IMG/VR virus record: IMGVR_UViG_3300046507_000315
Coordinates: 1 to 40,062 of that record
Reading direction: 5' to 3' (one strand)
DNA: 40,062 bases
Source: a virus
In this document: positions 31,248 to 37,816 of the stretch, piece after piece
Position numbering within the stretch: position 1 is the stretch's first letter
Layout: each line of letters opens with the position of its first letter
Translations under genes and position numbers: made by a program
Notes under the pieces: generated by a model
Databases searched by the model: none
What the model saw: the letters and a program-made list of their open reading frames with translations, nothing else
What the model was told of the DNA's origin: nothing

Positions 31248-32708
31248 CTAACGCATTGCGTAGCCGTTGCGTACCGGGCGCACGTTGCGCGGCGGGGCGG
31301 CTTTCTTCTCGCCGGCTTTCACCTCGGCGGTCTTGGCGTTCTGTGTCAGGTACGAAAACCCGTCGGCGACGTGCGAGTGCTTGTTCTTCGCGGGCGCCTC
31401 GGCCTTGTCGCCTTCCTTGCTCACGTTGTAGCGGTACCCCGACTGCAGCGCGCGCTTGAGCTTCACGCACGACGGGTCGAGAATCAGCGCCGGGCCTTCG
31501 CCGGTGAGCCGCATCATGTAGTGCTGCGCGCTGCCGATACGCGAGTCGATCGAGTTGTCCTTGCTTTCCTCGACCTGAAAGTGCTTTTTCAACTCCTTCC
31601 GCACGCTCGCGCCGGTCTGCCCCTGCGAACGGTTCTGGCTCGCGGGGTCCGGACAGATGATCACGTCGGCGTTGGGGAACTGCGCGGCCAGCATCGGTTT
31701 CAGCTTCTCGCTGATCGCGCGGTCGGTCGCGTAGTCTTCCATCACGATCTCGCGCAGCACCGCGACGCGCCCCACACTGTCGTCGTACTGCCCGATCACG
31801 AATGCGCTGCCGGCGAGCCCGGGGTCATAGCCCACGAGCAGCGGGCGGCGAGGGTTCCACTGCAACGGCTTGCGCGAGACGTGAAGCTCGGCATTGAACT
31901 GCGGGTACACGGGCTTCCCTGAGAGCGAGTAGCCCCATGCCACCTCGATAAACTGCTTGACCCAGTGCTCGGTTTTGCCCTTGGACAGGTTCTCGTAATA
32001 CTTGTCCTTGCCCGGCAGGTTGGCGAGGTTTTCCGCGAACTTGCCGCCGTACTTCTTCATGTCGCCGTCGGCATAGCCGCTTGGCTGCTTGAAGTACATC
32101 CAGTTGCTCGGGTCCTGTCCGGCTTCGAGCAGGTCCTGATCCTCCAGAAACGCATACCACCAGTCCGACTCCTGCCCCGGGTTCGATGCGCCCCACATGC
32201 CCCAGTTGGTAGCTCCCCCCTCGATCTCCGGCGGGTACCGGCCGCAGCGCGCGGAGAGCGCTTCTACCAGTTCCTGCGGAATCTGCACGAACTCGTCAAT
32301 GATCGCGAACGTGACTTCGAGCGAGAGCACGCGGTCCACGTCGTCTGGCGTATCGAGAGGGCGGAACAGCACCTCGCACTCGACGTCGCCAAAGCGCAGG
32401 ATGAAGTTCTTTTCGGTCGCGAGCCACTTGCCGGCCTGCCCGTCCTTGAACCAGTAGTTGAACGACTTGATGGTGGTGTCGCGCAACTGCGGCATGGTCG
32501 AGCGTACGATCACGCAGCGCGAGCGGCGGATGCCGTCGATCGGCGACTTCGCCTGCAGGCCCGCCATATAGGCGAGCTTGAAGAAAATGCCCGTCGTCTT
32601 GCCCGAACCCACTGGCCCGACGATCCAGTCCATGAACAGTTCGCCCGGCCGGTAGTGCTTGATGAACTCCTTGACCGTGGGCGGCGGGGTGTACTGGATC
32701 AGTGCCAT
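31248..32708 (-). CDS. terL: Terminase large subunit
   Basis: This 486-residue protein carries both terminase modules. ATPase: Walker A GPVGSGKTTG (31-40, K37) and Walker B VTFAIIDEF with D138-E139. RNase H-like nuclease: acidic residues D295 (LVGYDPGLAG), D354 (ICPDPAS) and D449 (HSHVADGFSYL). It translocates DNA into the prohead through the portal and makes the headful or site-specific cut. It follows the small terminase by three genes and precedes the portal, the standard order. Confidence 0.95.
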   Translation of the reverse strand: MALIQYTPPPTVKEFIKHYRPGELFMDWIVGPVGSGKTTGIFFKLAYMAGLQAKSPIDGIRRSRCVIVRSTMPQLRDTTIKSFNYWFKDGQAGKWLATEKNFILRFGDVECEVLFRPLDTPDDVDRVLSLEVTFAIIDEFVQIPQELVEALSARCGRYPPEIEGGATNWGMWGASNPGQESDWWYAFLEDQDLLEAGQDPSNWMYFKQPSGYADGDMKKYGGKFAENLANLPGKDKYYENLSKGKTEHWVKQFIEVAWGYSLSGKPVYPQFNAELHVSRKPLQWNPRRPLLVGYDPGLAGSAFVIGQYDDSVGRVAVLREIVMEDYATDRAISEKLKPMLAAQFPNADVIICPDPASQNRSQGQTGASVRKELKKHFQVEESKDNSIDSRIGSAQHYMMRLTGEGPALILDPSCVKLKRALQSGYRYNVSKEGDKAEAPAKNKHSHVADGFSYLTQNAKTAEVKAGEKKAAPPRNVRPVRNGYAMR

Positions 32709-32714
32709 GTGGGC

Positions 32715-33008
32715 TTACAGCGTCTTCGCCATCGTGTGACCTGCGCTGATGCTCACGCCTGCGGACGAAAGTTCGACGGGGGCGCCTGCCGGATACACGT
32801 AGCTGACCGAGCCGTGCATCGACACATAGACGTCCTTGGTCGGGTCGTCCTTGAGCACGTCTATGTAGGCATGCGCCGCGGCGATGGCCGCCGGCATGTC
32901 GGTTGCGTGTTCGACGCCGTAGTTTGCGACAACCTTCGCCATTTCCTCAGTGACGCGCACTTTTGCGTGGGCCTTGGTCGCGGCGGTGAAGTTGAACGAA
33001 AAGCTCAT
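32715..33008 (-). CDS. Small phage protein of unknown function (97 aa)
   Basis: This protein has an AAGGAG site before the ATG. A helical first half (AKVRVTEEMAKVVANYGVEHATDMPAAIAAAHAYIDVL) is followed by short strands (KDVYVSMHGSVSYVYPAGAPVELSSAGVSISAGHT). The second half looks like a small beta-sheet. It is encoded between the DUF2829-like protein and the large terminase. I do not recognise the family. Confidence 0.7.
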   Translation of the reverse strand: MSFSFNFTAATKAHAKVRVTEEMAKVVANYGVEHATDMPAAIAAAHAYIDVLKDDPTKDVYVSMHGSVSYVYPAGAPVELSSAGVSISAGHTMAKTL

Positions 33009-33077
33009 GAAATTCTCCTTAAACGCGTTGGTATGTGCTACGCGCGCTCGCGGGCGCGGTGCGGTTTGTAACAGCGG

Positions 33078-33464
33078 TCAGTCCAGCAGTTCCCAGTCCT
33101 CTGCCAGCAAAGAATCCATCCCCGGCACGAACACGCCCACCTCACCGCCTGCCTGCTTGATTGCGAGATACGCCTTGTAGGGCACCAGTGCGCTTTCGCC
33201 AAAGTGCGCTTTCGCCACGCCTGTCTGTGCTGGGTATGCCGCCGCCGGGACGTAGTAGACAAAGACGCCCCGCGGCCAAGCTGCGCGCTTCATCCGCTCG
33301 CCGGTCTTCAGTGCGCGCAGCGCGTCCCCAAAATCGAACAGCGTCGCTTCATAGGACGCCGGGTGCGGCACCTTGTTGTCGTGGCAATAGCCGTTGCATG
33401 CGTCGGTGCCGCGCTGGCATGTGACGCCGCAGATGTGTGAGCGCGTGATGGTTCGAGTTGTCAT
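33078..33464 (-). CDS. Tad2/DUF2829-domain protein with N-terminal Cys cluster
   Basis: Residues about 43-127 match the DUF2829 pattern: FDFGDALRALKTGERMKRAAW (start helix and conserved Trp63), a VFVYYVPAAAYP strand, VPYKAYLAIKQAGGEV and the closing SLLAEDWELLD. DUF2829 includes Tad2, an anti-Thoeris protein that sequesters the gcADPR immune signal. Residues 10-28 add an HICGVTCQRGTDACNGYCH cluster (C12, C16, C23, C27) that looks metal-binding and is unusual for this domain. The gene sits in the packaging operon between small and large terminase genes. Anti-defence activity is inferred from the domain and not shown. Confidence 0.78.
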   Translation of the reverse strand: MTTRTITRSHICGVTCQRGTDACNGYCHDNKVPHPASYEATLFDFGDALRALKTGERMKRAAWPRGVFVYYVPAAAYPAQTGVAKAHFGESALVPYKAYLAIKQAGGEVGVFVPGMDSLLAEDWELLD

Positions 33465-33471
33465 GTGCGGG

Positions 33472-33948
33472 TTATCCGAGGTTGATCATGATGTTGAAGC
33501 CATTGCTTGCGCCCTGCGCTTCGTCGGCCTTCTTGTCGTAGCCGGCCCAGCGCACGGTGTTCTTGATCAGGTCGGCGCGCACGCTGTCGCTGATGTTCGG
33601 GTTCTTGACCATTGCGAACGCGGTGCCGAGATAGTCTTCGGCCTGCATGCGGGCCTTCACCTTGAAGCTCATCCCCTCGACCTTCAGCATCTCCACGGCT
33701 TCCTGCCACGCCTTCACGAACACCGGGTGTTGCACGAGTGCGGTGAACTGCTCCTTCGAGATGTCGTATGCCTTGCAGATGTTCTGCGGAGTGTCCACGC
33801 GCATGGCCAGTTCGAGCGGCAGCATCGGCGGGAACATCACCGTTGACGGGTCGCTCGCCGCGCGCTCCAGCAGACGCACAAGCATGGCTTCCTGATCTTC
33901 AGGCTCCATGTCTTCGACTCTCTGGCGGATGGCGACGGCGGTTGTCAT
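33472..33948 (-). CDS. terS: Terminase small subunit
   Basis: This 158-residue, helical, acidic-to-basic protein contains ICKAYDISKEQFTALVQHPVFVKAWQEAVEMLKVEGMSFKVKARMQAEDYLGTAFAMVKNPNISDSVRADLIKNTVRWAGYDKK. This is the common form of small terminases in N4-gp56-type podoviruses: an HTH-like N-terminal part, a central oligomerisation helix and a C-terminal tail ending NGFNIMINLG. It is the first gene of the late block. It would recognise the packaging site and hand DNA to TerL. No strong Shine-Dalgarno precedes the ATG. Confidence 0.85.
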   Translation of the reverse strand: MTTAVAIRQRVEDMEPEDQEAMLVRLLERAASDPSTVMFPPMLPLELAMRVDTPQNICKAYDISKEQFTALVQHPVFVKAWQEAVEMLKVEGMSFKVKARMQAEDYLGTAFAMVKNPNISDSVRADLIKNTVRWAGYDKKADEAQGASNGFNIMINLG

Positions 33949-34289
33949 GGTTCGGCTAGATATTGGCGGGAGTGAAACTATCTCGAAGTGTAGCGAATAC
34001 GGGAAAATTTTGCTGGAATTTTTTGAGGTCGCGTGCTATATGCCCGCTTGTTGTGAAGAAACGGGGAATTCTGCTCTACCGGGGCAGTAATTTTCTGGCT
34101 GGATGGTTCTGGAAGAAATGCCGGGCGGATGATTGCTGGAATAAATAGTTTCAATTGCAACTTGCTGGAAAAACTGGAAGTTTTATATATGGTTGCATGG
34201 AGAAAGCAGCCCCCCACCCTCCCTCGAAACCCCCTTGGCCCCCCTTGCCTGCCAGAAAAGAATTACTTGCCGACGTGTGAGAGCGTCGA

Positions 34290-34317
34290 GACATCAGGTC
34301 GTGGCAACCAGTTGTCG
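34290..34317 (+). repeat. 28-nt intergenic element, copy 1
   Basis: This is the most diverged copy: GACATCAGGT, a changed centre, then GCAACCAGTTGTC. It ends 5 nt before the -35-like hexamer of the promoter candidate for the 205-aa gene. Confidence 0.6.
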
Positions 34318-34321
34318 CGGT

Positions 34322-34350
34322 TTGCGTTTAGTTGCATATGTGAGTAATAT
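34322..34350 (+). promoter_or_regulatory. Possible sigma70 promoter for the first early gene
   Basis: TTGCGT (34322-34327), a 17-nt spacer and TAATAT (34345-34350). The hexamers are only 3/6 and 4/6 matches, so this is a tentative call supported by position. Confidence 0.35.
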
Positions 34351-34441
34351 TCGTTCTGCAGTAACGCAACACGTTGTAAAGAAAGCCCTGCGAATAGTTC
34401 GCCCGGCAAATCCCATTTGATTACTTGTTAGGAGATTCACC

Positions 34442-35059
34442 ATGACGCAAACGAACGCTCAAGCCGTTGCTACGAAAGGCATTGAAGTCACTGCATTCCA
34501 TAAGGACGTGTATGCAGCGATCAACACTGCGCGCACGGCAGTAGACAAGGCGCAAGGTACGATGCAGCAAAAGCTGGCTAACTTGCTGCGCAGCAAGTAC
34601 GCCGCAGTCATGCCGACGTTTGAACAGTTCCGCGCAGATCGCGCCGCGCTCAAAGAGCTTGCCAAGCAAAAGGGTCTGGCCGACGACCAATGGCTGCGCA
34701 AGCCGTATAACGCGGCTGTGCATCTGCTGTATGGCGCATTGCCTGAAGCGCAGACCGCTGCAGCCATTGCCAAGCGCAAGTTGCGCGAAGCGAATGAGGC
34801 GGCCGGTATCACGACCGTTAAAGATGGAAAGAAAGTCGCAGCTAAGCCTGCTGTGTCCGGTGCCAAGCCAGGCGCCATCAAGGGCAACACTACGCAACGT
34901 GTTGCCGATGAATCGGAAACTATCGAGCAATACATTGCTCGCGTCGGATTGTGGAAAGTGATGGACGCATGCGCGCGGTTGCTCAATGCCGATCAATCGA
35001 CGTCAGAAGCGGCAAAGGTACTGCAACCGATTGTGAAGAAATACGCCAAAGCCGCTTAA
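34442..35059 (+). CDS. Early protein of unknown function (205 aa)
   Basis: This is the first gene of the early block, preceded by TTAGGAGA and followed by a strong terminator, so it is probably monocistronic and well expressed. It is largely helical and basic: VYAAINTARTAVDKAQGTMQQKLANLLRSKYAAVMPTFEQFRADRAALKELA, then ADDQWLRKPYNAAVHLLYGALPEAQTAAAIAKRKLREANEAAG. A flexible Lys/Ala linker leads to a C-terminal helix pair (ETIEQYIARVGLWKVMDACARLLNADQSTSEAAKVLQPIVKKYAKAA). A DNA-binding or nucleoid-type role would fit the composition, but no family is recognised. Codon use is less GC-rich than in the late genes. Confidence 0.82.
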   Translation: MTQTNAQAVATKGIEVTAFHKDVYAAINTARTAVDKAQGTMQQKLANLLRSKYAAVMPTFEQFRADRAALKELAKQKGLADDQWLRKPYNAAVHLLYGALPEAQTAAAIAKRKLREANEAAGITTVKDGKKVAAKPAVSGAKPGAIKGNTTQRVADESETIEQYIARVGLWKVMDACARLLNADQSTSEAAKVLQPIVKKYAKAA

Positions 35060-35085
35060 CGTTTCTTTCTCAACGTATTGCACAG

Positions 35086-35111
35086 AGCCCCGCATGCGCG
35101 GGGCTTTTCTT
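35086..35111 (+). terminator. Rho-independent terminator of the 205-aa gene
   Basis: The perfect 8-bp stem AGCCCCGC/GCGGGGCT with loop ATGC is followed by a TTTTCTT tract. It lies 26 nt after the stop codon. Confidence 0.93.
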
Positions 35112-35284
35112 CGCCTACTTACTGTGAGGTATGCCGTGCTAGTTCGCAAAACGTCCCTTATCGCTCGCGCAGCAATGGCGCTCCCATTCCGTTTCTATGC
35201 GGTCGAATCCGCGCGAGTGCAGTATGACTGCGCAACGTACGTTCGAATATTTCTAGTCTGGTAATCCTACGCAACGTGTTTTTT
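35112..35284 (+). ncRNA. Possible small RNA between two terminators
   Basis: No convincing frame exists here, yet the stretch lies between two intrinsic terminators, so something transcribed should end at the second. It can fold: GCTCGCG (35163-35169) pairs with CGCGAGT (35212-35218) around a GCGG-TCGAAT-CCGC hairpin, and GCAGT-ATG-ACTGC follows. The TCGAATCC loop is tRNA-like, but the closed unit is only about 56 nt, with no D arm or anticodon arm. No clear promoter was found. Transcription is inferred. Confidence 0.35.
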
Positions 35285-35315
35285 AAGAGCCGCCATTGTG
35301 CGGCTCTTTTTGTTT
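35285..35315 (+). terminator. Rho-independent terminator
   Basis: The perfect 9-bp stem AAGAGCCGC/GCGGCTCTT (35285-35293 with 35300-35308) has loop CATTGT and a TTTTTGTTT tract. The nearest upstream gene already has its own terminator. Confidence 0.9.
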
Positions 35316-35416
35316 CTATTTCCGGCTGAATAGTTTCGCTCAATGCAACTATAGTTGTAAGGTTGAATAGTTGCACGGTTTCCGGAAATAGAAACGCGTT
35401 TTCCAGAATAGAAACG
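35312..35416. repeat. Nested inverted and direct repeats
   Basis: GTTTCTATTTCCGG (35312-35325) is matched by CCGGAAATAGAAAC (35382-35395), a perfect 14-bp inverted repeat. A degenerate third copy, TTTTCCAGAATAGAAACG, follows at 35399-35416. Inside the loop lies the 12-bp palindrome CAACTATAGTTG (35346-35357) and an ATAGTTGC octamer. No gene lies here; the structure looks like a protein-binding array. Confidence 0.7.
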
Positions 35417-35605
35417 AGTCCCTACAGATAGCAGGGTTTCTGTGCTTAAACTATTCAGGGGTATGCAGTCAGGCACGACAAGGGTTTGCGCGATGTTAGT
35501 CCACGTAAAAAGCAGAACACTAAGCAATAGGTTTGCGCTATGGCGTTTGCTTACATTTGTACAACGTATTGTGGGCGCGGGTTCCAGCCGGTTAGTTGTA
35601 TCCAG

Positions 35606-35837
35606 TTTCAGCGAAAAAGCAATAAAACAGAAAAAGCAGAAAAAATTAGGGTGTCGAATTGTCTCCAGAAAAAAACGCAAGTCAGTAGTCAGTGCGGGCC
35701 AAACCGACCTAAGCTCTCAACACCGATTGTTACTATTCCATGAATTGACTACTGACTTGCGTTTTTTTCTCTCTTAGCCCCACATACCCTACTGATACCT
35801 GCTTTATTGCTTTTTTGGCGCGCAACTATCGCTGAAA
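35606..35837. repeat. Long nested inverted repeat with a perfect 25-bp core
   Basis: The core arms at 35668-35692 and 35746-35770 are perfect 25-bp inverted repeats (AGAAAAAAACGCAAG... and its complement) around a 53-nt centre. Outward, AAAAAGCAATAAA (35614-35626) pairs with TTTATTGCTTTTT (35803-35815), and TTTCAGCG (35606-35613) with CGCTGAAA (35830-35837). GCGCTATG (35535-35542) and CATAGCGC (35854-35861) may extend it. The T7 tracts at each arm could terminate transcription in both directions. An origin or packaging role is speculative. Confidence 0.8.
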
Positions 35838-35916
35838 GCCAATACCAGTAAGGCATAGCGCCCGCACTGACTAGCAGCGATTCTGCTTTTTGCCCGGTGC
35901 AACTATCCGCATTTAA

Positions 35917-35944
35917 GACTTCTGGTTGCCGCAACCAATTGTCC
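35917..35944 (+). repeat. 28-nt intergenic element, copy 2
   Basis: GACTTCTGGTTGCCGCAACC followed by AATTGTCC. GGTTG and CAACC form a 5-bp inverted repeat around CCG. No gene starts within 350 nt downstream. Confidence 0.75.
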
Positions 35945-36129
35945 AAGCCTTACTGGATAAGGGCGCCGCGCCAATCATTACAAAAGCATTATGCTTATTA
36001 CAGAGCTTACAAGCGCGCTTATTTTTGGGGTGCATGTTTCTATCGGCACGGCATGTAACGATAGTTGCGCGTTTTCAGGGGCGCCAAGTGCGTTGCCCCG
36101 CGCACTACGCACCCATACACTGACTTACT

Positions 36130-36158
36130 ACTGACTACTGCATAGCGCGGTAGTCAGT
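36130..36158. promoter_or_regulatory. Operator-like palindrome 1
   Basis: ACTGACTA (36130-36137), 13 nt, TAGTCAGT (36151-36158). A half-site ACTGACT lies just upstream at 36119-36125. It shares exact arm and spacer length with the site at 36222-36250. Confidence 0.65.
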
Positions 36159-36221
36159 GCCGTTTTTCGCAGTGATTGTTTCTATCCGCTCTCGATAGTT
36201 ACATAATCAGTGGGCCAAATG

Positions 36222-36250
36222 ACTGACTAATGCAACTGGCAGTAGTCAGT
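36222..36250. promoter_or_regulatory. Operator-like palindrome 2
   Basis: ACTGACTA (36222-36229), 13 nt, TAGTCAGT (36243-36250). It starts 92 nt after palindrome 1 and ends 61 nt before the zinc-ribbon protein gene, where a regulator would control its promoter. Confidence 0.65.
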
Positions 36251-36311
36251 AGATGTGCAATAATGGCTCGGCACTAAACATTTTCAACCTTACAGCGAGG
36301 CAAACTTCAAA

Positions 36312-37103
36312 ATGGGAAAAGCGGCTGACTTGGCAGGCACACGCTATGGCTCACTAACGGCGATCGAGCGCAACGGCACGAACGCGTCAGGCAAGGCGCA
36401 ATGGCTCTGCCTGTGTGACTGCGGCGCGCAGGTGTCAGCGCTCGCGCAGAATCTGAAAGCGGGCAACACGCGTTCATGCGGCACACATGGGCAAGGCGCT
36501 GGCCCCGCGGCTAACCAGCAGCCGGAGCGTTACCGGATAGTCGCGATTGACGGCCCAAAGCTCGGCATGCAGCCAAGCGCGTATGGCTTCTGTGAGGTGT
36601 TCGACGCCGAGTCAAAGGAACTGCTATTCAGGAACGAGCCGCTAAGCCGCCTTGAAACTGCAGGTGAGCCGAGCCCGAACGGCGCGCGCGGCATGACATG
36701 GCTCCAGCAGCAAACACTGATCGAGCCAAAGCGCAACATGACGTGGAGGCAATGGCTTATTGCGGCGCGCGTAACAGTGGACCATCGAACGGTGTCGGAC
36801 GCCGCCGCCGTTGAGGCCGCATGGGAGTCGAGCGCGGGGCGCGCGCTGCGCGATAAGCAATCAGGCGAACAGCCGTCATTCTTGCCCACTATTCAGCAGA
36901 TACCGGACGTCACGCCGGCTCAAAAATACGCCGTTGATGTATTTCTTTCCGACGACACGGACGGCGCCGAGCACATGCGGCGTTACCCACTGTCAGACGA
37001 GGCGCAGCGTGAGCTAATGCTGAAAGCCGCGCGCAAGGGCGGACAGGCGGCGCTCGATGTTGCGATAGCCACAGCAAAACGCGAACTTCAGAGCGGCCAG
37101 TAA
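36312..37103 (+). CDS. Zinc-ribbon DNA-binding protein (263 aa)
   Basis: Residues 8-60 read LAGTRYGSLTAIERNGTNASGKAQWLCLCDCGAQVSALAQNLKAGNTRSCGTHG. This is the G-x-RYG-x-LT...W-x-C-x-CDCG...L-x-x-G-x-T-x-SCG pattern of small zinc-ribbon modules often found in phage regulators and beside HNH/AP2 domains. The middle (70-150) is unrecognised. The C-terminal part is helical (MTWRQWLIAARVTVDHRTVSDAAAVEAAWESSAGRAL, then TPAQKYAVDVFLSD). An AGCGAGG stretch precedes the ATG. Two palindromes with identical geometry lie just upstream and may be its own or another regulator's sites. A transcription-control role is inferred. Confidence 0.78.
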   Translation: MGKAADLAGTRYGSLTAIERNGTNASGKAQWLCLCDCGAQVSALAQNLKAGNTRSCGTHGQGAGPAANQQPERYRIVAIDGPKLGMQPSAYGFCEVFDAESKELLFRNEPLSRLETAGEPSPNGARGMTWLQQQTLIEPKRNMTWRQWLIAARVTVDHRTVSDAAAVEAAWESSAGRALRDKQSGEQPSFLPTIQQIPDVTPAQKYAVDVFLSDDTDGAEHMRRYPLSDEAQRELMLKAARKGGQAALDVAIATAKRELQSGQ

Positions 37104-37192
37104 GATTGACCGATCAACGCGTTGTCAGGATAATAGAAACAGATGTAAGAAATTTGATTGAAACGGCGGGGCGGCAGACAACTGGTTACACA

Positions 37193-37220
37193 GACATCTG
37201 GTTGCCCCAACCAACTTTCC
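37193..37220 (+). repeat. 28-nt intergenic element, copy 3
   Basis: GACATCTGGTTGCCCCAACC followed by AACTTTCC. It ends 11 nt before the ATG at 37232. A partial direct repeat of its first half (GACAACTGGTTACACA, about 37177-37192) abuts it. Confidence 0.72.
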
Positions 37221-37231
37221 AAAGGACTGCG

Positions 37232-37513
37232 ATGATCACCGCCACATTCGAACAAGCTGCAACGTTCGGCAAGAAAGTCGCAGTCGAACAGCCTGACCAC
37301 TCGCTAGGAGAAACCCTGATGACTGAACTGGATGAAGTAGCAGCCGCGATGCTGCCTGCATACCTGCACTGGATCGAAGGCACGCCGCGCGGCAACTGCA
37401 TGGCAGCGTCCCGTGAATATGTGCGCCAGCAGATGAGCGACGAAGGCGAGACGCTGCGCGATAACGTGGCTTACTCACTGTTCCGCATGGCCTGCCCGAT
37501 GGTGAACGTATGA
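37232..37513 (+). CDS. Small early protein with two possible starts (93 or 64 aa)
   Basis: Two in-frame ATGs both have good ribosome-binding sites: 37232 (AAAGGA) gives 93 residues, and 37319 (CTAGGAGA) gives 64. The block before the second start, CACTCGCTAGGAGAAACCC, is nearly the same as the one before the gene at 37817, so the shorter form is likely made. The shared C-terminal part reads TELDEVAAAMLPAYLHWIEGTPRGNCMAASREYVRQQMSDEGETLRDNVAYSLFRMACPMVNV, a compact helical protein that I do not recognise. It overlaps the next gene by ATGA. Confidence 0.68.
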   Translation: MITATFEQAATFGKKVAVEQPDHSLGETLMTELDEVAAAMLPAYLHWIEGTPRGNCMAASREYVRQQMSDEGETLRDNVAYSLFRMACPMVNV

Positions 37514-37761
37514 GCGTATTCGCAGACACGCACGCCACGATCAAACAACTGGCGGCTGAAGGCGGCATGAACGAGCGGGCCGCCGAGATTCTGGTAACGG
37601 CGATCAATACCGGCATGGGCGATAACGTGGCAACAAAAAGCGACATCGCCCTGGTGCGCGCCGACATGGCCGGGATCGAAACGCGACTTAGCAATAAGCT
37701 CTACGCGGTGGGCTTGGCGATGGTCGGGCTCATCGTAACGATCCAGCACATCTGGAAGTAA
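37510..37761 (+). CDS. Small membrane protein with coiled-coil (DUF1640-like)
   Basis: In this 83-residue protein a helical N-terminal half (THATIKQLAAEGGMNERAAEILVTAINTGM) leads to VATKSDIALVRADMAGIETRLSNKL, then a single TM segment YAVGLAMVGLIVTIQHIW at the end. The VATKxD...L...M..LE.RL pattern followed by a C-terminal TM is common in small coiled-coil membrane proteins (DUF1640-type). It begins in an ATGA overlap. The role in the phage is unknown. Confidence 0.75.
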   Translation: MSVFADTHATIKQLAAEGGMNERAAEILVTAINTGMGDNVATKSDIALVRADMAGIETRLSNKLYAVGLAMVGLIVTIQHIWK

Positions 37762-37764
37762 CGC

Positions 37765-37792
37765 GACTTCTGGTTGGCGCAACCAACTGTCT
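37765..37792 (+). repeat. 28-nt intergenic element, copy 4
   Basis: GACTTCTGGTTGGCGCAACC followed by AACTGTCT. It lies immediately after the membrane-protein stop and only 24 nt before the next ATG, so here it must be in or next to the mRNA leader. Confidence 0.75.
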
Positions 37793-37816
37793 CACCACTT
37801 GTTAGGAGAAACCCCG

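Larger units (their letters stand above)
33949..34441. promoter_or_regulatory. Divergent control region between late and early blocks
   Basis: This gap of 493 nt between the divergent small-terminase and 205-aa genes is clearly more AT-rich than its neighbours. It holds three exact TTGCTGGAA direct repeats (34010-34018, 34133-34141, 34162-34170), a variant TTCTGGAA (34107-34114), one copy of the 28-nt intergenic element (34290-34317) and a possible plus-strand promoter (34322-34350). It must drive both blocks, so it is the likely early/late switch. A packaging site here is also possible. Confidence 0.6.
35316..36311. other. Gene-free, AT-rich regulatory region of about 1 kb
   Basis: Open frames here are short, have low-complexity or unnatural composition, and lack ribosome-binding sites, so I call no gene. 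The stretch is packed with repeats: the nested arrays at 35312-35416 and 35606-35837, the exact ATAGTTGC/GCAACTAT octamers (35367-35374, 35822-35829, 35899-35906, 36061-36068), one 28-nt element (35917-35944) and two operator-like palindromes (36130-36158, 36222-36250). It contrasts strongly with the compact genes around it. Confidence 0.7.

Noticed and set aside
35163-35218. tRNA-like fold with a TCGAATCC loop
   Set aside because: The closed unit is about 56 nt, with no D arm or anticodon arm; kept only as part of a possible small RNA.
35267-35680. 137-codon minus-strand frame
   Set aside because: It spans the terminator and the nested repeats, and its composition is unnatural (SerThrAsn-rich with scattered Cys); no ribosome-binding site.
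35540-35743. 67-codon plus-strand frame in the gene-free region
   Set aside because: It runs through the inverted-repeat arm, has low-complexity Lys-rich sequence and lacks a ribosome-binding site.
35668-35770. Telomere-resolution site of a linear phage-plasmid
   Set aside because: There is a 53-nt non-palindromic centre, no protelomerase gene is present, and the ends of the window join in frame, which favours a circular form.
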